Source: Gordionus sp. m RMFG-2023 (lineage: Eukaryota; Nematomorpha; Gordioida; Chordodea; Parachordodidae). From it: DNA of 64,000 bases. Position 1 is the stretch's first letter; each line of letters begins with the position of its first letter. The stretch covers positions 72,083,561 to 72,147,560 of the forward strand of contig NC_088775.1 of NCBI RefSeq assembly GCF_954871325.1, given 5' to 3'. Made by a program: the position numbers and the translations under genes. The notes under the pieces were generated by a model. The model was not told where the DNA came from. It saw only the letters and a program-made list of their open reading frames with translations, and made no database searches. Below are positions 35,760-46,002 of this stretch, piece after piece.

Positions 35760-36092
35760 TCAGTTCTCCCTTACCCCCATTGTGTTCGCCGCTTCTACCA
35801 TGTTCCTGCTCGGTACACTTGAATTATTATTCGTTGTTAACTCCAAGCAGGGACAAAACCGTAATTTATGTTCTCCACCACAGGCCCAACAATATAATCT
35901 CCTTCTTGCACCATATGGGGTTGTTCTTCGATCCCCTCTTGTTCTAGTCGGAACTTCTTGTAACCACTCCCCGTATCTTCGTCTGGCTTCATTCCTTGCC
36001 GCTTCTACCCATCTGTTTGATTCTTCTGAACCGTCAACGTCTCTTATCTCGATCCTCATTATCTTGTTACCAACTCTAACATATGAGGCCAT
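35760..36092 (-). CDS. Extra ORF after integrase with a CCHC knuckle
   Basis: A 110-codon minus-strand frame lying between the integrase region and the 3' LTR of the young gypsy element. The first 50 residues are rich in charged residues (VGNKIMRIEIRDVDGSEE, NEARRRYGEWLQEVP), followed by an Arg-rich stretch and one zinc knuckle CWACGGEHKLRFCPC, then a Ser/Asn-rich tail. Its GC content is clearly above the rest of the element. It is not an envelope: there is no signal peptide or membrane segment. Nucleic-acid binding is a guess from the knuckle and the basic stretch. I know no standard Ty3/gypsy protein at this position with this make-up; it could be a captured or relocated nucleocapsid. Confidence 0.6.
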   Translation of the reverse strand: MASYVRVGNKIMRIEIRDVDGSEESNRWVEAARNEARRRYGEWLQEVPTRTRGDRRTTPYGARRRLYCWACGGEHKLRFCPCLELTTNNNSSVPSRNMVEAANTMGVREN

Positions 36093-36360
36093 CTAAATAA
36101 AATACTTTATAAACATATATATATATATATTCTTCGAACTCTTATTTCTCTATACTAGGTTAAAATTTCTTCTCTAACTCTTTAAGTCTATCATCCCTTT
36201 TATTTCCTTCAATTATGATTCTCCTACTTTGTATATCATCAATTTATTCCTTTCTAAATTATGAATCTCTTAATTATGTCTCATCGGTAAATTTGATTCT
36301 CATAATTACATCTTTCATCAATTTATTTCTTATAATCCTTCGTATATTTCTTATTTCTCT

Positions 36361-37346
36361 CTAAGGCCCTAAGCTTCTAAGCCTTACTTGCTTCAGGTGC
36401 CTTGTGAAAACTCCTTCTTGTCCTTCAATCTTTACTTCTACTTTTTTTTTCCCTATATTTTTGCTTATTACACCCTTCCCCCATTTAATAGGCCCATCAA
36501 ACAACAATACCCACACCAAACTTCCTACTGGAAATCTTTCAATCTCTACTTGTTCTCTCCTTATCACTTTTTCCTTTAAAAAATCTAATTCTGATCTCGT
36601 CTTTCTTCCTAAAAATATTTCAGCTGGTGACTTTCCTTTTGCTGTTTCCGTACTGTTGTATGCTAACAATGATAACCACCATTTACCTTCTCCATATTTT
36701 TCCTTTTTCAACCAACTCTATACTAACGCTACCATTCGCTCAGCTTGTCCATTGCTTCTTGGGTAATAAGGTGGTATAATAAATGTCTAATATTCCACCT
36801 ATCACAAAATTTATCAAATGTTCTACCTTTAAACGCTGGACCTCTATCTGATACTATCGTCTTCATTAATCCATATTTGCCTACAAAATCCTTTATCTTA
36901 TCTAAAGCTACTCTTGTTGATAAACCTGAAACTTGTTGGCAATCTATCCATTTTGAACCTGCATCTACCATGATAAAATATCTTTTCTTCTCATATTCTA
37001 AAAAATCTACATGTATTCTTTGGCATGGAATGTCTGTCTTTGGCCATTTATTTTCCTTATTCTTTGCTGGAACATTAGCCCACATGTTACAGGTTTCAAA
37101 GCTCCTCGCTAACTCTTCTATTTCCTTATTCATCTTAGGCCACCACATATATTCTCTTGCTCTATTTTTCATTCTTTCTATGCCTTGATTACCTGAATGT
37201 ATTACATTTAAGGTTTCCTTTCTTAATTTATTCGGTATCACTAATCTATATCCTCTCAATAAACAATTGTCTTCTATATTTAATTCACTCTTAACTTTTT
37301 TAAACGCTTTATCTTCATTTTTTCTACTATATCTCCTTTTAAACAA
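36361..37346 (-). pseudogene. Integrase region of the young Ty3/gypsy element
   Basis: Minus strand: LRKETLNVIHSGNQGIERM with CNMWANVPA (zinc-binding part), RIHVDFLEYEKKRYFIMVDA, SDRGPAFKGRTFDKFCD (core), then LAYNSTETAKGKSPAEIFLG and VGSLVWVLLFDGPIKWGKG (C-terminal domain). Normal Ty3/gypsy order. Confidence 0.85.
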
Positions 37347-37611
37347 GCTTTAATTCTTATTAATTCTTCATCTTGTTGGGAGATCTTTTCTACTATTTCA
37401 AATGTTATAGGTTTTTCTCTTGTATCTATTCTCACGGCTCTTATAATATTACTATTTACATTTTCTTCTTCTTCTATATATTCTAAACTATTGATTACTG
37501 GCTCTTTGCCTTCAATATCTTATTAAACAATCTTGATAAAATGTCCGGTAAGCAATTTTGCTTACCTCCTCTAAAATTTATCTCAAAATCGAAATTACCA
37601 ACTAAAATTAG

Positions 37612-39497
37612 TCATCTTTGCAGCCTAGGTGAAATCATAATTTCCTTATTTTCCTTCTTAAATAAATCTACCAACGGCTTATGGTCCATATACAATAAAA
37701 ACCTTTTTCCTATCAGATATTCCGTGCATTTCGTAAGTCCAAATTTCACTGCTAAAGCCTCTCTTTCTATCGTGGAATAATTTTTCTCAGAGCTATTAAA
37801 TCGTCTCAATAAAAACAAAATAGGTTTCTCAACATTATCTATCATCTGTAATAAAACTCCTCCTATACCTTCATTAGAAGCATCGACTGCTAAAATAATA
37901 TTTAAATTCTCATTAAAACAACTTAAAATAGGCTTCTCTACCATCTTTATTTTCAAATTTTCGAAACTTTTCTCCTGTGCTTCTCCCCATTCAAACTTTT
38001 TATTTTTCTTTAATAAATCATACAACGGTGTAGCAATTTCTGCAAAATTTTGAACAAACCGATGATAATAATTTGTTGCTCCTAAAAACGCTTGTACCTC
38101 CGCTTTATTATTCGGGGCTCTCATATTCATGATCTTATCAATATTCTTTACAATTGGCGTAATCTCATTTCCCTTTATAACATGTCCTAAATACTTTATT
38201 TCTTTTACTCCAAAAACGCTCTTCTTCAAATTAGCTTTTAAACCATTTTCTAATATAATATCTAACACTTTAACTAATCTCGAATTGTGTTCTTCTTCTG
38301 TTCTACCAGATATCAAAACATCATCTAAATAATACATTATTCCTTTTATTCCTTGAAATAACGCCGTCATCGTTCTTTGAAATATTGGCGCTGATATTTT
38401 CAAACCAAAGGTAGTCGGCAGAATGCAAACAAACCTCTATGCGTTGTAATCGTTAGTATCTTACTTGTCTTTTCACTCACCTTAATTTGCAAATAAGCAT
38501 TCGAAAAATCAATCTTTGAAAACAGGGTGTCTCCTCTTAAATTCGCTAGCAGTTGTTCTATTCTAGGTAGTGGATACTTTTCATTTATTACGAACTTATT
38601 AACTGTTACTCTATAATCTATACACAATCTTAAACTGTTATCTGGTTTTCTTATGGGCACTAAAGGTGTTGACCATTCACTATGCACTATTGGTTTTATT
38701 ATTCCGTCTTTTAACCATTTATCTAATTCTTTATCTATCTCTTCTATCCACGAAAACGGTAATCTTCTTATGCCGCAAAACTTAGGTTTATAATTTTCTT
38801 CTAATCGTATATCTACTTCAAAATTTTTCAGAGTACCTAATTCTTCTTTAAAGATATCCTTATACCTATTCAAAATAATCTTTATTTCTTTTTCAAAAAT
38901 ATCCTCAACAACATTCTGGTCTACCATATTATTAATTTCTTGTTTAATTTCGACTGAATTTACCTCTATTGTCTTTATATCTCTTGTTTTCTTATTTTCT
39001 TCTAAGTTGCTTCTATATTTAATCAAAAATTCTGGTGTTCGATTTTTAAGTTCATCTAGAACTATCTCTTGATTGACTCTTAAACAAGGTAACTCATTCT
39101 TCTCTTTATCCTCACTTCTTATTATCTCTTTAGTTGTTTTGTTGTTCTCTTGTATATTTTCAAATAAAGACCACCACTTATAATCAGGACCTATCTTCTT
39201 AATGTCATTCCAACCTAAAATTGGTTCCATATTTAGTGTTTTTATCCATAACTTTATTTCCTTCTTTATATCTATCAATTTTATTATATAAAAACCAAGA
39301 ATTTTAATCATGCTCCCATCTACCTGTCTCACTTTTATTTTCTTTGTGATGAATCTATCTTTTGAAAAATATTTATTAAATTCTTTTACACTCATTAAAC
39401 TAATCTCGGCTCCTGTATCTAATAAAAAGCTAATTTCCATTTCACCTATCTTTATTTTAATCCTAGGACATCTATTTTTCCTTATAATATTTTCCAA
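37612..39497 (-). pseudogene. Protease, reverse transcriptase and RNase H of the young Ty3/gypsy element
   Basis: Minus strand: retropepsin motif FLLDTGAEISLMSV near the start; RT blocks ELDKWLKDGIIKPIVHSEWS, LRLCIDYRVTVNK, LFSKIDFSNAYLQI and the catalytic MYYLDDVLISG; thumb (FLGATNYYHRFVQNFAEIA); RNase H (LNIILAVDASNEGIGGVLL, YSTIEREALAV, YMDHKPLVDLFKK). All catalytic blocks are recognisable. Protease is carried at the front of the pol frame. Confidence 0.9.
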
Positions 39498-39674
39498 ATC
39501 AATCTTGCATATGTTTTCTGTCTCAAAATTTTTTTTATCATTTATCTTATATTTATTCGAATATTCTAAATCATTTATATTATTATCATTTATTCCTAAT
39601 TTACAATTAAAATTATAAAAATCAGATATACTATTACTATTATAATTTATATACTTATTCTCTCTTTTATATAG

Positions 39675-40091
39675 TCATCTGTTACATGTTTCCTGAACAT
39701 GTCCTTTTAGTCCACATTTTAAACATATTAAACTATTATCTGATAAACTTCTACAATTTGTTACTAAATGGCCTTTCCGTCCACATCTCGTGCAATTTAA
39801 ATGTCCAGTTAAATCACATTGCCTCGAAATGTGTCCAAACTTTCCACAACTGTAATATTTAATTGTCCCTACATTATTTATTTGACTTATCTTACTTTCC
39901 TTTCTTATAGCGTTCTTTATTCTTTCTAAATCTTTATTTTCCAATCTTATTACCGAAGTATTTCTACCTATGATTAATCCTACCGAGAAACTTAAAATTA
40001 ATAACAAAATTATAATTATACCTATATATTCAAAAACTAAACTTAATAAATTAATCTGTGTAATATACATTATAAAGTACTCAATAACCAC
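39675..40091 (-). CDS. Gag-position ORF: hydrophobic anchor plus zinc knuckles
   Basis: A 138-codon frame just inside the 5' LTR of the young gypsy element. Residues about 8-42 form one long hydrophobic stretch (INLLSLVFEYIGIIIILLL and ILSFSVGLIIG), a convincing membrane segment. A charged linker (NTSVIRLENKDLERIKNAIR) follows, then three knuckle-type motifs (CGKFGHISRQC, CTRCGRKGHLVTNC, CLKCGLKGHVQETC). No capsid-like helical domain can be seen. The host element has a comparable arrangement: hydrophobic YIIGVVVLSLNGYTV in 43280-43468 and knuckles at 34622-34855. A nucleic-acid-binding protein tethered to a membrane is inferred. Confidence 0.7.
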   Translation of the reverse strand: MVIEYFIMYITQINLLSLVFEYIGIIIILLLILSFSVGLIIGRNTSVIRLENKDLERIKNAIRKESKISQINNVGTIKYYSCGKFGHISRQCDLTGHLNCTRCGRKGHLVTNCRSLSDNSLICLKCGLKGHVQETCNR

Positions 40092-40249
40092 TTAATTAAT
40101 AAAATTTTAAATAATTTAAAAAAATTGCATACATATCTACTATAATAACTAAAAGTACTAATAATTTATATAACATAAAAATAAATTTGTTTTTACCTTT
40201 GAATTCCTAAGTGAATATCTAACAGGCCCTGATTTACTTCGGTCCAAAT

Positions 40250-40786
40250 TGTTACAAGTCCGAACTTAACTCAGGGTATTAATGTTGTATTGGGAGAGCT
40301 AATTAGGAATCAAAGGTATATTAAATCTATATAAATAAAATAAAGGATTAATTTTAATAATAACGATTGCTAACCACTTACTTTTGAGCACACCTAAAAT
40401 AATATAATGTAAACTCTTTTAAATAATTCCAATTTATTAAATTATCGTATTACTTTTCTCTATTTAGAAATATTTAGAATCTCCCTGTCTACAATTAATT
40501 TCAGATACTATAATTAATGTAAAACAAATTTTTCCTTTTTTATAAAAATCCACTCTAACTAACTTTATTGAAAATTGAATCATGTATATAAACATAATTA
40601 TTTGCATATTAAATATGATAATTTTTCGAAGAATAAAAATATAAAATTAAAATATTATCATTTAAATATAAAAATGTAAAATCTAGTACAACTATTACTA
40701 ATTTTTCGCAGAATAAACATATAAAATTAAACTATTATTATAAAAATGTTAAATTTCGTACAATATTAAATTTACATAATACCACA
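40250..40786 (-). repeat. 5' LTR of the young Ty3/gypsy element
   Basis: Partner of 35215-35749. On the minus strand the primer-binding region follows directly (TTTGGACCGAAGTAAATCAG, starting within two bases of the LTR). Confidence 0.92.
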
Positions 40787-41217
40787 ATTTCTTCCGTTAT
40801 TTTTTCATTTTCATTTAAGTTTTTTAATTCTATTTCATTTTTTTCTTTTTTAATTTAATTGTTGCATGTGCGCTATTATATATTTAAATACTTAAATAAT
40901 TTATATTTAAAATTCAGTTAAACTATTATATATTTAAATACTTAAATAATTTATATTTAAAATTCAGTTAAACTATTATATATTAAAATACTTAAATAAT
41001 TTATATTTAAAGTTCAGTGAAATTTATTTGCATATCTCAAGGCAACAAAATATATATATAAATTAATATATATTTTCATTTTGCATCACTTGTTTTTCTT
41101 GTATGATAATAACTTGTTGTTTTCTTATTTTTAAATAAATTATAAAAAACATATTGGGAATTCCTCCGTAACTTCAATTTATTCTATTCTATTCGTATTC
41201 TTATATTATACTTTACA

Positions 41218-41874
41218 AAACCGGACACACTTGAGTCTTCCAGAGAGTATTTCGATAGACTGAAAGGGTATGGTTCGGGGCTCAATCCTGAATTTTTGTA
41301 GGTGCATTTTTTGTTGAATTGTCGTAATGAAAAGCTAAAAACAAGGTTGATTGAAGAAAATACTACAGAGATTAATATTATATAGGACATTGTTGTCAAA
41401 TTTCAATCGTTGGAGATCAATAATAATAAAACATATGTAGAGAAAGATTCTTGGAGAAGAGAGGATAGAATCTATTGGCAAGGCTATTCGTCTTGGAAAG
41501 AGAACAAGCAGACTTTTAAGGCCAACACCAACAACATCAATTACAACAACAACAGTAGCAACAACAACAACGGCAGCAGCAACAACAACAACAGTAATTA
41601 CAACAATTTCAAAAAGACGGAGATGATACAAACCCCTTATAACTTAAGGCCAAGAAATAAAATTAATTTTATTAATGATATTATGATTGATTTTCAAGTT
41701 AATAATTATGATTTTTCTTTTATGATAGATACTGGTTCTCCGGGGTCATCCTTGCCCATGAAAGAGTTTGAAAAGCTTACGAAGGATGAAGTTGTTAATA
41801 CTAAAGAGATAAGAGATAGGGTTAATTTTTTAACTTTTTATAATCCGTTATCGCTTCGAATAGGAATCGGTTGA
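41218..41874 (+). pseudogene. Gag-protease region of the non-autonomous LTR element
   Basis: Directly after the 5' LTR: REYFDRLKGYGSGLNPEF and LNCRNEKLKTRLIEENT (gag helices), a long Asn-rich run (41530-41610), YNLRPRNKIN, and the retropepsin motif FMIDTGSPGSSLPM near the end. Fossil, a few breaks. No reverse transcriptase follows. Confidence 0.7.
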
Positions 41875-42090
41875 TTGTTCAATGACAATGACTTTGATTA
41901 TAACCTTAAATTTAAAAGAAATGACAATGACTTTGATTTACTACCTTAATTTTAAAAGAATTAAATTTTGAGAATTAACTTTACGCAACTCCGTTTTTTT
42001 TTTCAAAGTGAGCATCAATCAATTTGGCGTGGGGGTATTGTCACTGAGAGGATCAGTAATGTCATTTAAAATTCAAATTTTCTAAGGTCA

Positions 42091-42957
42091 AAATTATTCA
42101 TTTAGATCATAATGGTTCATTAATTATAATTGTTTTCTATGATAATACGCTTTTCTTATATTTTTTTTTATCACCATCTCCAAATTTTATCATAAATTTT
42201 AATGATTATTTTTTCTTTTTTCATTAAATAATTTTCTTTATTATATAAATTTTATTCCAAATATATTTATTGTTTATTGGCCACCTATAGTGTGAATTGT
42301 ACCTATTGATAGTGTAATTTATACCTTTTGTAAGGGTAATTACATAAAAAACTATCATGTACAACTATGGTGCCAATTCCCCTTTATACATATATTTTCA
42401 TTCTTAAAAATAAATATAAATTACCTTGCATGCCAAACGAGTTATTTCCTTCCCCACATTTTAGTACAATGTTGTGTTTTCAAGTTTTAAAATTTTTTTT
42501 ATATATATTTTTTTTTTGGAGGGAGTGCATGAAATTATTCATTTAGATCATAATGGTTCTTTAATTATAATTGTTTTCTATGATAATACGCTTTTCTTAT
42601 ATTTTTCATCTCCAAATTTTATCATATATTTTAATGATTATTTTTTTTTTGATTAAATAATTTTCTTCATTATATAAATTTTATTCCAAATATATTTATT
42701 GTTTATTGGCCACCTATAGTGTGAATTGTACATAGTGTAATTTATACCTTTTGTAAGGGTAATTACATAAAAAACTATCATGTACAACTATGGTGCCAAT
42801 TCCCCTTTATACATATATTTTCATTCTTAAAAATAAATATAAATTACCTCTCGCATGCCAAACGAGTTCTTTCCTTCCCCATATTTTTGTACAATGTTGT
42901 GTTTTCAAGTTTTAAAATTTTTTTTATATATATATTTTTTTTTTTGGAGGGAGTGCA
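42091..42957. repeat. 441-bp direct duplication inside the LTR element
   Basis: Copies 42091-42531 and 42532-42957, about 95 percent alike ('attattcatttagatcataa', 'ggccacctatagtgtgaatt', 'aaaaactatcatgtacaact'). The duplicated piece includes the polypurine-like end that normally adjoins the 3' LTR, so two such tracts exist in tandem. Confidence 0.85.
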
Positions 42958-44026
42958 TGTTGCATGTGCGCTGTTATATATTTAAATACTTAAATAATTT
43001 ATATTTAAAATTCAGTTAAACTATTATATATTTAAATACTTAAATAATTTATATTTAAAGTTCAGTGAAGTTTATTTGTATATCTCAAGGCAACAAAATA
43101 TATATTTAAATTAATATATATTTTCATTTTGCATCACTTGTTTTTCTTGTATGATAATAACTTGTTGTTTTCTTATTTTTAAATAAATTATAAAAAACAT
43201 ATTGGGAATTCCTCCGTAACTTCAATTTATTCTATTCTATTCGTATTCTTATATTATACTTTATTAATTATTTTTAATTTCAATTTCTTCCGTGATTTTT
43301 ATTCTTTTTCTTTCTATAACTCTTTTCATTTTTCCCCGATGCAACAGTATACCCATTTAAAGATAACACTACTACACCTATAATATAATTATTTCTCTGT
43401 GGAACGATTTCCACATAGCTCTGCGTTTTAATATTTTTTTTATAATTAAACATTAATTCTTTATTCAAAAAAAATTTACAAAAAATTTATTAAAACTTTT
43501 ATTAGAAATATTTTAATACTACTAAAGGTTAGAAAATATAGTTTACCTATTATTATAACACATATAAAAAAACACATAATTAAATATTTTTATAATTATT
43601 TTATTTTACCTTTTATTTAAAATTTTTTATTTATTTTTAATACGGTTTTATTCTCCTTATTTTTGCGTTGTGTCTCTGGTTTATTAGCAATAGGATTGTA
43701 GGCACCAACTTTTGTAATATAACTTATGTATTTTTATAACTTAATCTTCTCTAAAAAAATTTTTTAGACACATTTAAATTCTTTATTTTTCTATTTTCGA
43801 TAAAAACAAAAAATTTACTATTCTATGCAAAAAAGTTAATAATAAAAAAATAAATTCTTTTTTAATAATTCCTATGCGAAAAAAAAATTAATATATCAAA
43901 AATAAACGATCTAGTTTTCCTCTCTTTCATATAAAAAAATTACATCCTTGACATTTTCTCTTTTATTCATAAAAATACAATATATCCTTGATAACATTGC
44001 AATAACAATCAACATAAAAATAATAA

Positions 44027-44027
<1 letters not shown>

Positions 44028-44117
<90 letters not shown>

Positions 44118-44158
44118 GAAAGGAAAGGAAAAGAAAGGAACCTTCCTTCCTTCCTTCC
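44028..44158. repeat. GAAA microsatellite running into a CCTT run
   Basis: About 20 GAAA units, then GGAAA variants, ending in 'ggaa' followed directly by four CCTT units. It has swallowed the outer end of the older gypsy LTR and lies about 250 bp before the likely start codon of the USP8-like gene. The strand switch from purine to pyrimidine makes a structure-prone tract. Confidence 0.9.
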
Positions 44159-44406
44159 TATACAAATACAGTACTATCATTTATTCTTCCAAAGATTTTT
44201 ACACAGGATGAACCGCACCTCCGACCAGTTTTTTATTTAAAACTCAGGATTAATATCAGAATATAAAAATAAAGATAATTTTATGAATAAATATAATTTA
44301 ATGAATCTCGTGAGAAATCAATATACTCCAATTCGAACACCATTTTATGGTTTATGCAGCTATTCATTTAAAAGCAGCTGATATATTTTTTTCGATAGAT
44401 TTTAAG

Positions 44407-44652
44407 ATGGGGACAAATACACAAAAAACATCTTTAGCCGAATCATTATCAGATTTAAATTCCTACGTCAATATCGAAGAAAATCTTAAAGGGAAAAGTG
44501 TAACTTTGATTCTAAATTCAGCTGCTAAAATATTTAATCAAGCTAAAGATTTTAATAGCAAAGGAGAGCTTGAACTTGCCTACATATCATTTATGAAATT
44601 TTTTCAATGTATTAAAGTGGTTCAAGATTCAAAAGAATATAGAAAAGAAAAA
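44407..44652 (+). CDS. USP8: USP8-like gene, exon 1 (USP8 dimerisation domain)
   Basis: Begins MGTNTQKTSLAESLSDLN and continues TLILNSAAKIFNQAKDFN, ELELAYISFMKFFQCIKVVQ. This matches the N-terminal USP8 domain (human pattern: LY.S.SL.DLN ... SA.KIF..AEE....DEERAYVLYMKY). The Met at 44407 is chosen because the family starts a few residues before SL.DLN; an upstream in-frame ATG at 44347 would add 20 unrelated residues. The donor AAAA/GTAAGT at 44653 leaves 82 whole codons. USP8 (UBPY) is a deubiquitinase of the endosomal pathway that acts on receptors and ESCRT-0. This N-terminal helical domain mediates dimerisation and ESCRT contacts. Not recognised upstream: a promoter. Confidence 0.85.
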
Positions 44653-44696
44653 GTAAGTTATTTTAATGTTGTTTAATTTATATAATATTTATTTAG

Positions 44697-44779
44697 GTTT
44701 TCTATGATCAATTACTGGGTCATCAACAAATTGAATCTATCAAAAAGGCAGAGGAACTTTCAGAATATCTTAAAAGGGA
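44697..44779 (+). CDS. USP8: USP8-like gene, exon 2
   Basis: After a 44-nt intron ending atttag: VFYDQLLGHQQIESIKKAEE and LSEYLKR, corresponding to the end of the dimerisation domain (human: YF.SILG..NIKKAVEEAERLSESLK). It ends in phase 2 at GGGA/GTAAAA. Confidence 0.85.
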
Positions 44780-44904
44780 GTAAAAAATTATTTTTTTATA
44801 TAATTTTAATTATTTTATAATAAACTTTTTTAATATTAACTATAATAATAATACGTTAATTTTTTAAAAAATTACAATCTGATTCTAATTCCATTTATGT
44901 AAAG

Positions 44905-45114
44905 CTATGAAAAGCAAAGGAAGGAAAAGTTATCAAACATAAAGAAATTATCAAATATAGTATTGGATTTTAAAGATGCTAATTATTCAGATAAAAATGA
45001 TCCTATATCTCCTAAAATTGCTCTAACTAACAAAGAGCCACAATATTACCTTACTGTGGATAATAATCATACACTAAATACATCTGATGAAACATTGTTG
45101 TCTGAGAATGATAA
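44905..45114 (+). CDS. USP8: USP8-like gene, exon 3
   Basis: Entered in phase 2 after a 125-nt intron: DYEKQRKEKLSNIKKLSNI (charged helix following the dimerisation domain), then an acidic, Asn/Thr-rich linker. Without the following 43-nt intron (45115-45157, GTATGA..TTTAG) the frame would stop at 45155. With it, the frame joins exactly to the rhodanese exon. Confidence 0.8.
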
Positions 45115-45157
45115 GTATGAATATAATGAACAAACATTCAATATAATAATTATTTAG

Positions 45158-45448
45158 TAATTGTAATATAAATGAATTTACAAATACTCAAAGGATGACA
45201 ATTAATTGTAAGACCCAATTAGAAGTCATAGAATTACACAAATTATTTGATCTTTATGCATTATGTCCTCAAGATCCTGTAGCTTTATTTTATAAGCATA
45301 AAATACTTAATGTTAAAGATTATAATTTAAATGATACATTGGCTGATTATTTATTAATTATTGATGTTAGATCCTTCAAGGATTACAACATTTCTAGAGT
45401 TTTACACCCATTTTCTATCAATATACCACCGGAAATTTTAAATCAAAG
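45158..45448 (+). CDS. USP8: USP8-like gene, exon 4 (rhodanese domain, first half)
   Basis: Reads TINCKTQLEVIELHKLFDLY, then LADYLLIIDVRSFKDYNISR and VLHPFSINIPPEIL. This is the start of a rhodanese fold as in USP8 (human: ITAKELYTMM.....[26 protein letters not shown]). As in USP8 the domain is a non-catalytic scaffold. Donor CAAAG/GTTATT leaves phase 2, matching the next exon 6.4 kb downstream. Confidence 0.85.
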
Positions 45449-46002
45449 GTTATTATATATAATATAATTTATATATCTTAGGCATAATAGCTTAGCTGAT
45501 ACTTTCAATTTTTACCTATACTAACTATTTTTAATATAGAAGTTGGAAATGTTCTTCAAAATAAAAAATTCCTTAAGATTTATGATCTCTAAAGATCAAA
45601 AAATGAAGATTTGAGAATGCTCAAGCAGGATTCATAATCAGATCTGACCTTCAAAAACTTTTTTGTAAAAAATGATTTAAAATTTAATCTGATGAATTCA
45701 CAATTTTTTTTAAATTTAGATTTTTTTTTTCAATTTTGTGAAAATGCTTGAAGAAAAAATCTTCATTTGTCTTTCTTCAAATATAAATAATAATTTAGTT
45801 TCAAATAATTTGAATATTTATGAAATATAGCCCTAGAGCTTGAAATATATACAATGCCATAAAATATAAAATTCATTGATTTTATCTTGAAAGTTTTAAA
45901 AAATTCTTGTATTTTCTGCAAAATGATTACAAAGGTAAATATCTCTAGAAGAAAATACATGCAAATGATAATTAAAATTTTTTACAAAAATGTAGTTGGT
46001 AC

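Larger units (their letters stand above)
35215..40786 (-). mobile_element. Young Ty3/gypsy LTR retrotransposon, near complete in structure
   Basis: LTRs 35215-35749 and 40250-40786 (535 and 537 bp, about 97-98 percent alike, TG..CA) with identical ATTTC duplications at 35210-35214 and 40787-40791. Minus-strand interior: gag-position ORF with zinc knuckles (39675-40091), protease-RT-RNase H (37612-39497), integrase (36361-37346), and an additional ORF between integrase and the 3' LTR (35760-36092). All pol domains are present in Ty3/gypsy order. A few breaks are visible, so this copy is probably inactive, but LTR similarity makes it much younger than its host element. It is inserted in the gag region of the element spanning 30.72-44.03 kb. 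Confidence 0.92.
40860..43263 (+). mobile_element. Non-autonomous LTR retrotransposon with gag/protease only
   Basis: LTRs 40860-41215 and 42958-43263, both starting TGTTGCATGTGCGCT, flanked by identical TTAAT at 40855-40859 and 43264-43268. The left LTR has three copies and the right two copies of a ~57-bp unit ('attatatatttaaatactta'), which explains their length difference. The plus-strand interior carries a gag/protease region (41218-41874) and then a 441-bp sequence present twice (42091-42531, 42532-42957), each ending in the polypurine-like 'ggagggagtgcatg'. No RT or integrase. It lies 73 bp from the young gypsy element, inside the same older host. Confidence 0.85.
30721..44030 (-). mobile_element. 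Ty3/gypsy LTR retrotransposon fossil hosting two later LTR insertions
   Basis: LTRs: 30721-31051 (TG..CA, 331 bp) and 43727 to about 44030, whose outer end runs into a GAAA microsatellite. They share 'agacacatttaaattcttta', 'gatctagttttcc' and 'atatatccttgataacattg', but differ by many substitutions and small gaps, so the element is fairly old. A polypurine tract AAAAGGGGGCG adjoins the left LTR, giving minus orientation. Interior, minus strand: gag-side ORF (43280-43468), gag (34927-35211), zinc knuckles (34622-34855), protease (34056-34247), RT and RNase H (about 32.47-33.85 kb), integrase and C-terminal region (31404-32.1 kb). It is broken at many places. The gag region is split by elements at 35215-40786 and 40860-43263. 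Confidence 0.82.

Noticed and set aside
34394-38332. Several plus-strand open frames of 60-176 codons between 34.4 and 38.3 kb
   Set aside because: They lie opposite the minus-strand gag/pol sequence and have no recognisable motifs; they are shadows of the real frames.
43911-44180. Open frames through the GAAA tract on both strands
   Set aside because: They are products of a tetranucleotide repeat without stops, not genes.
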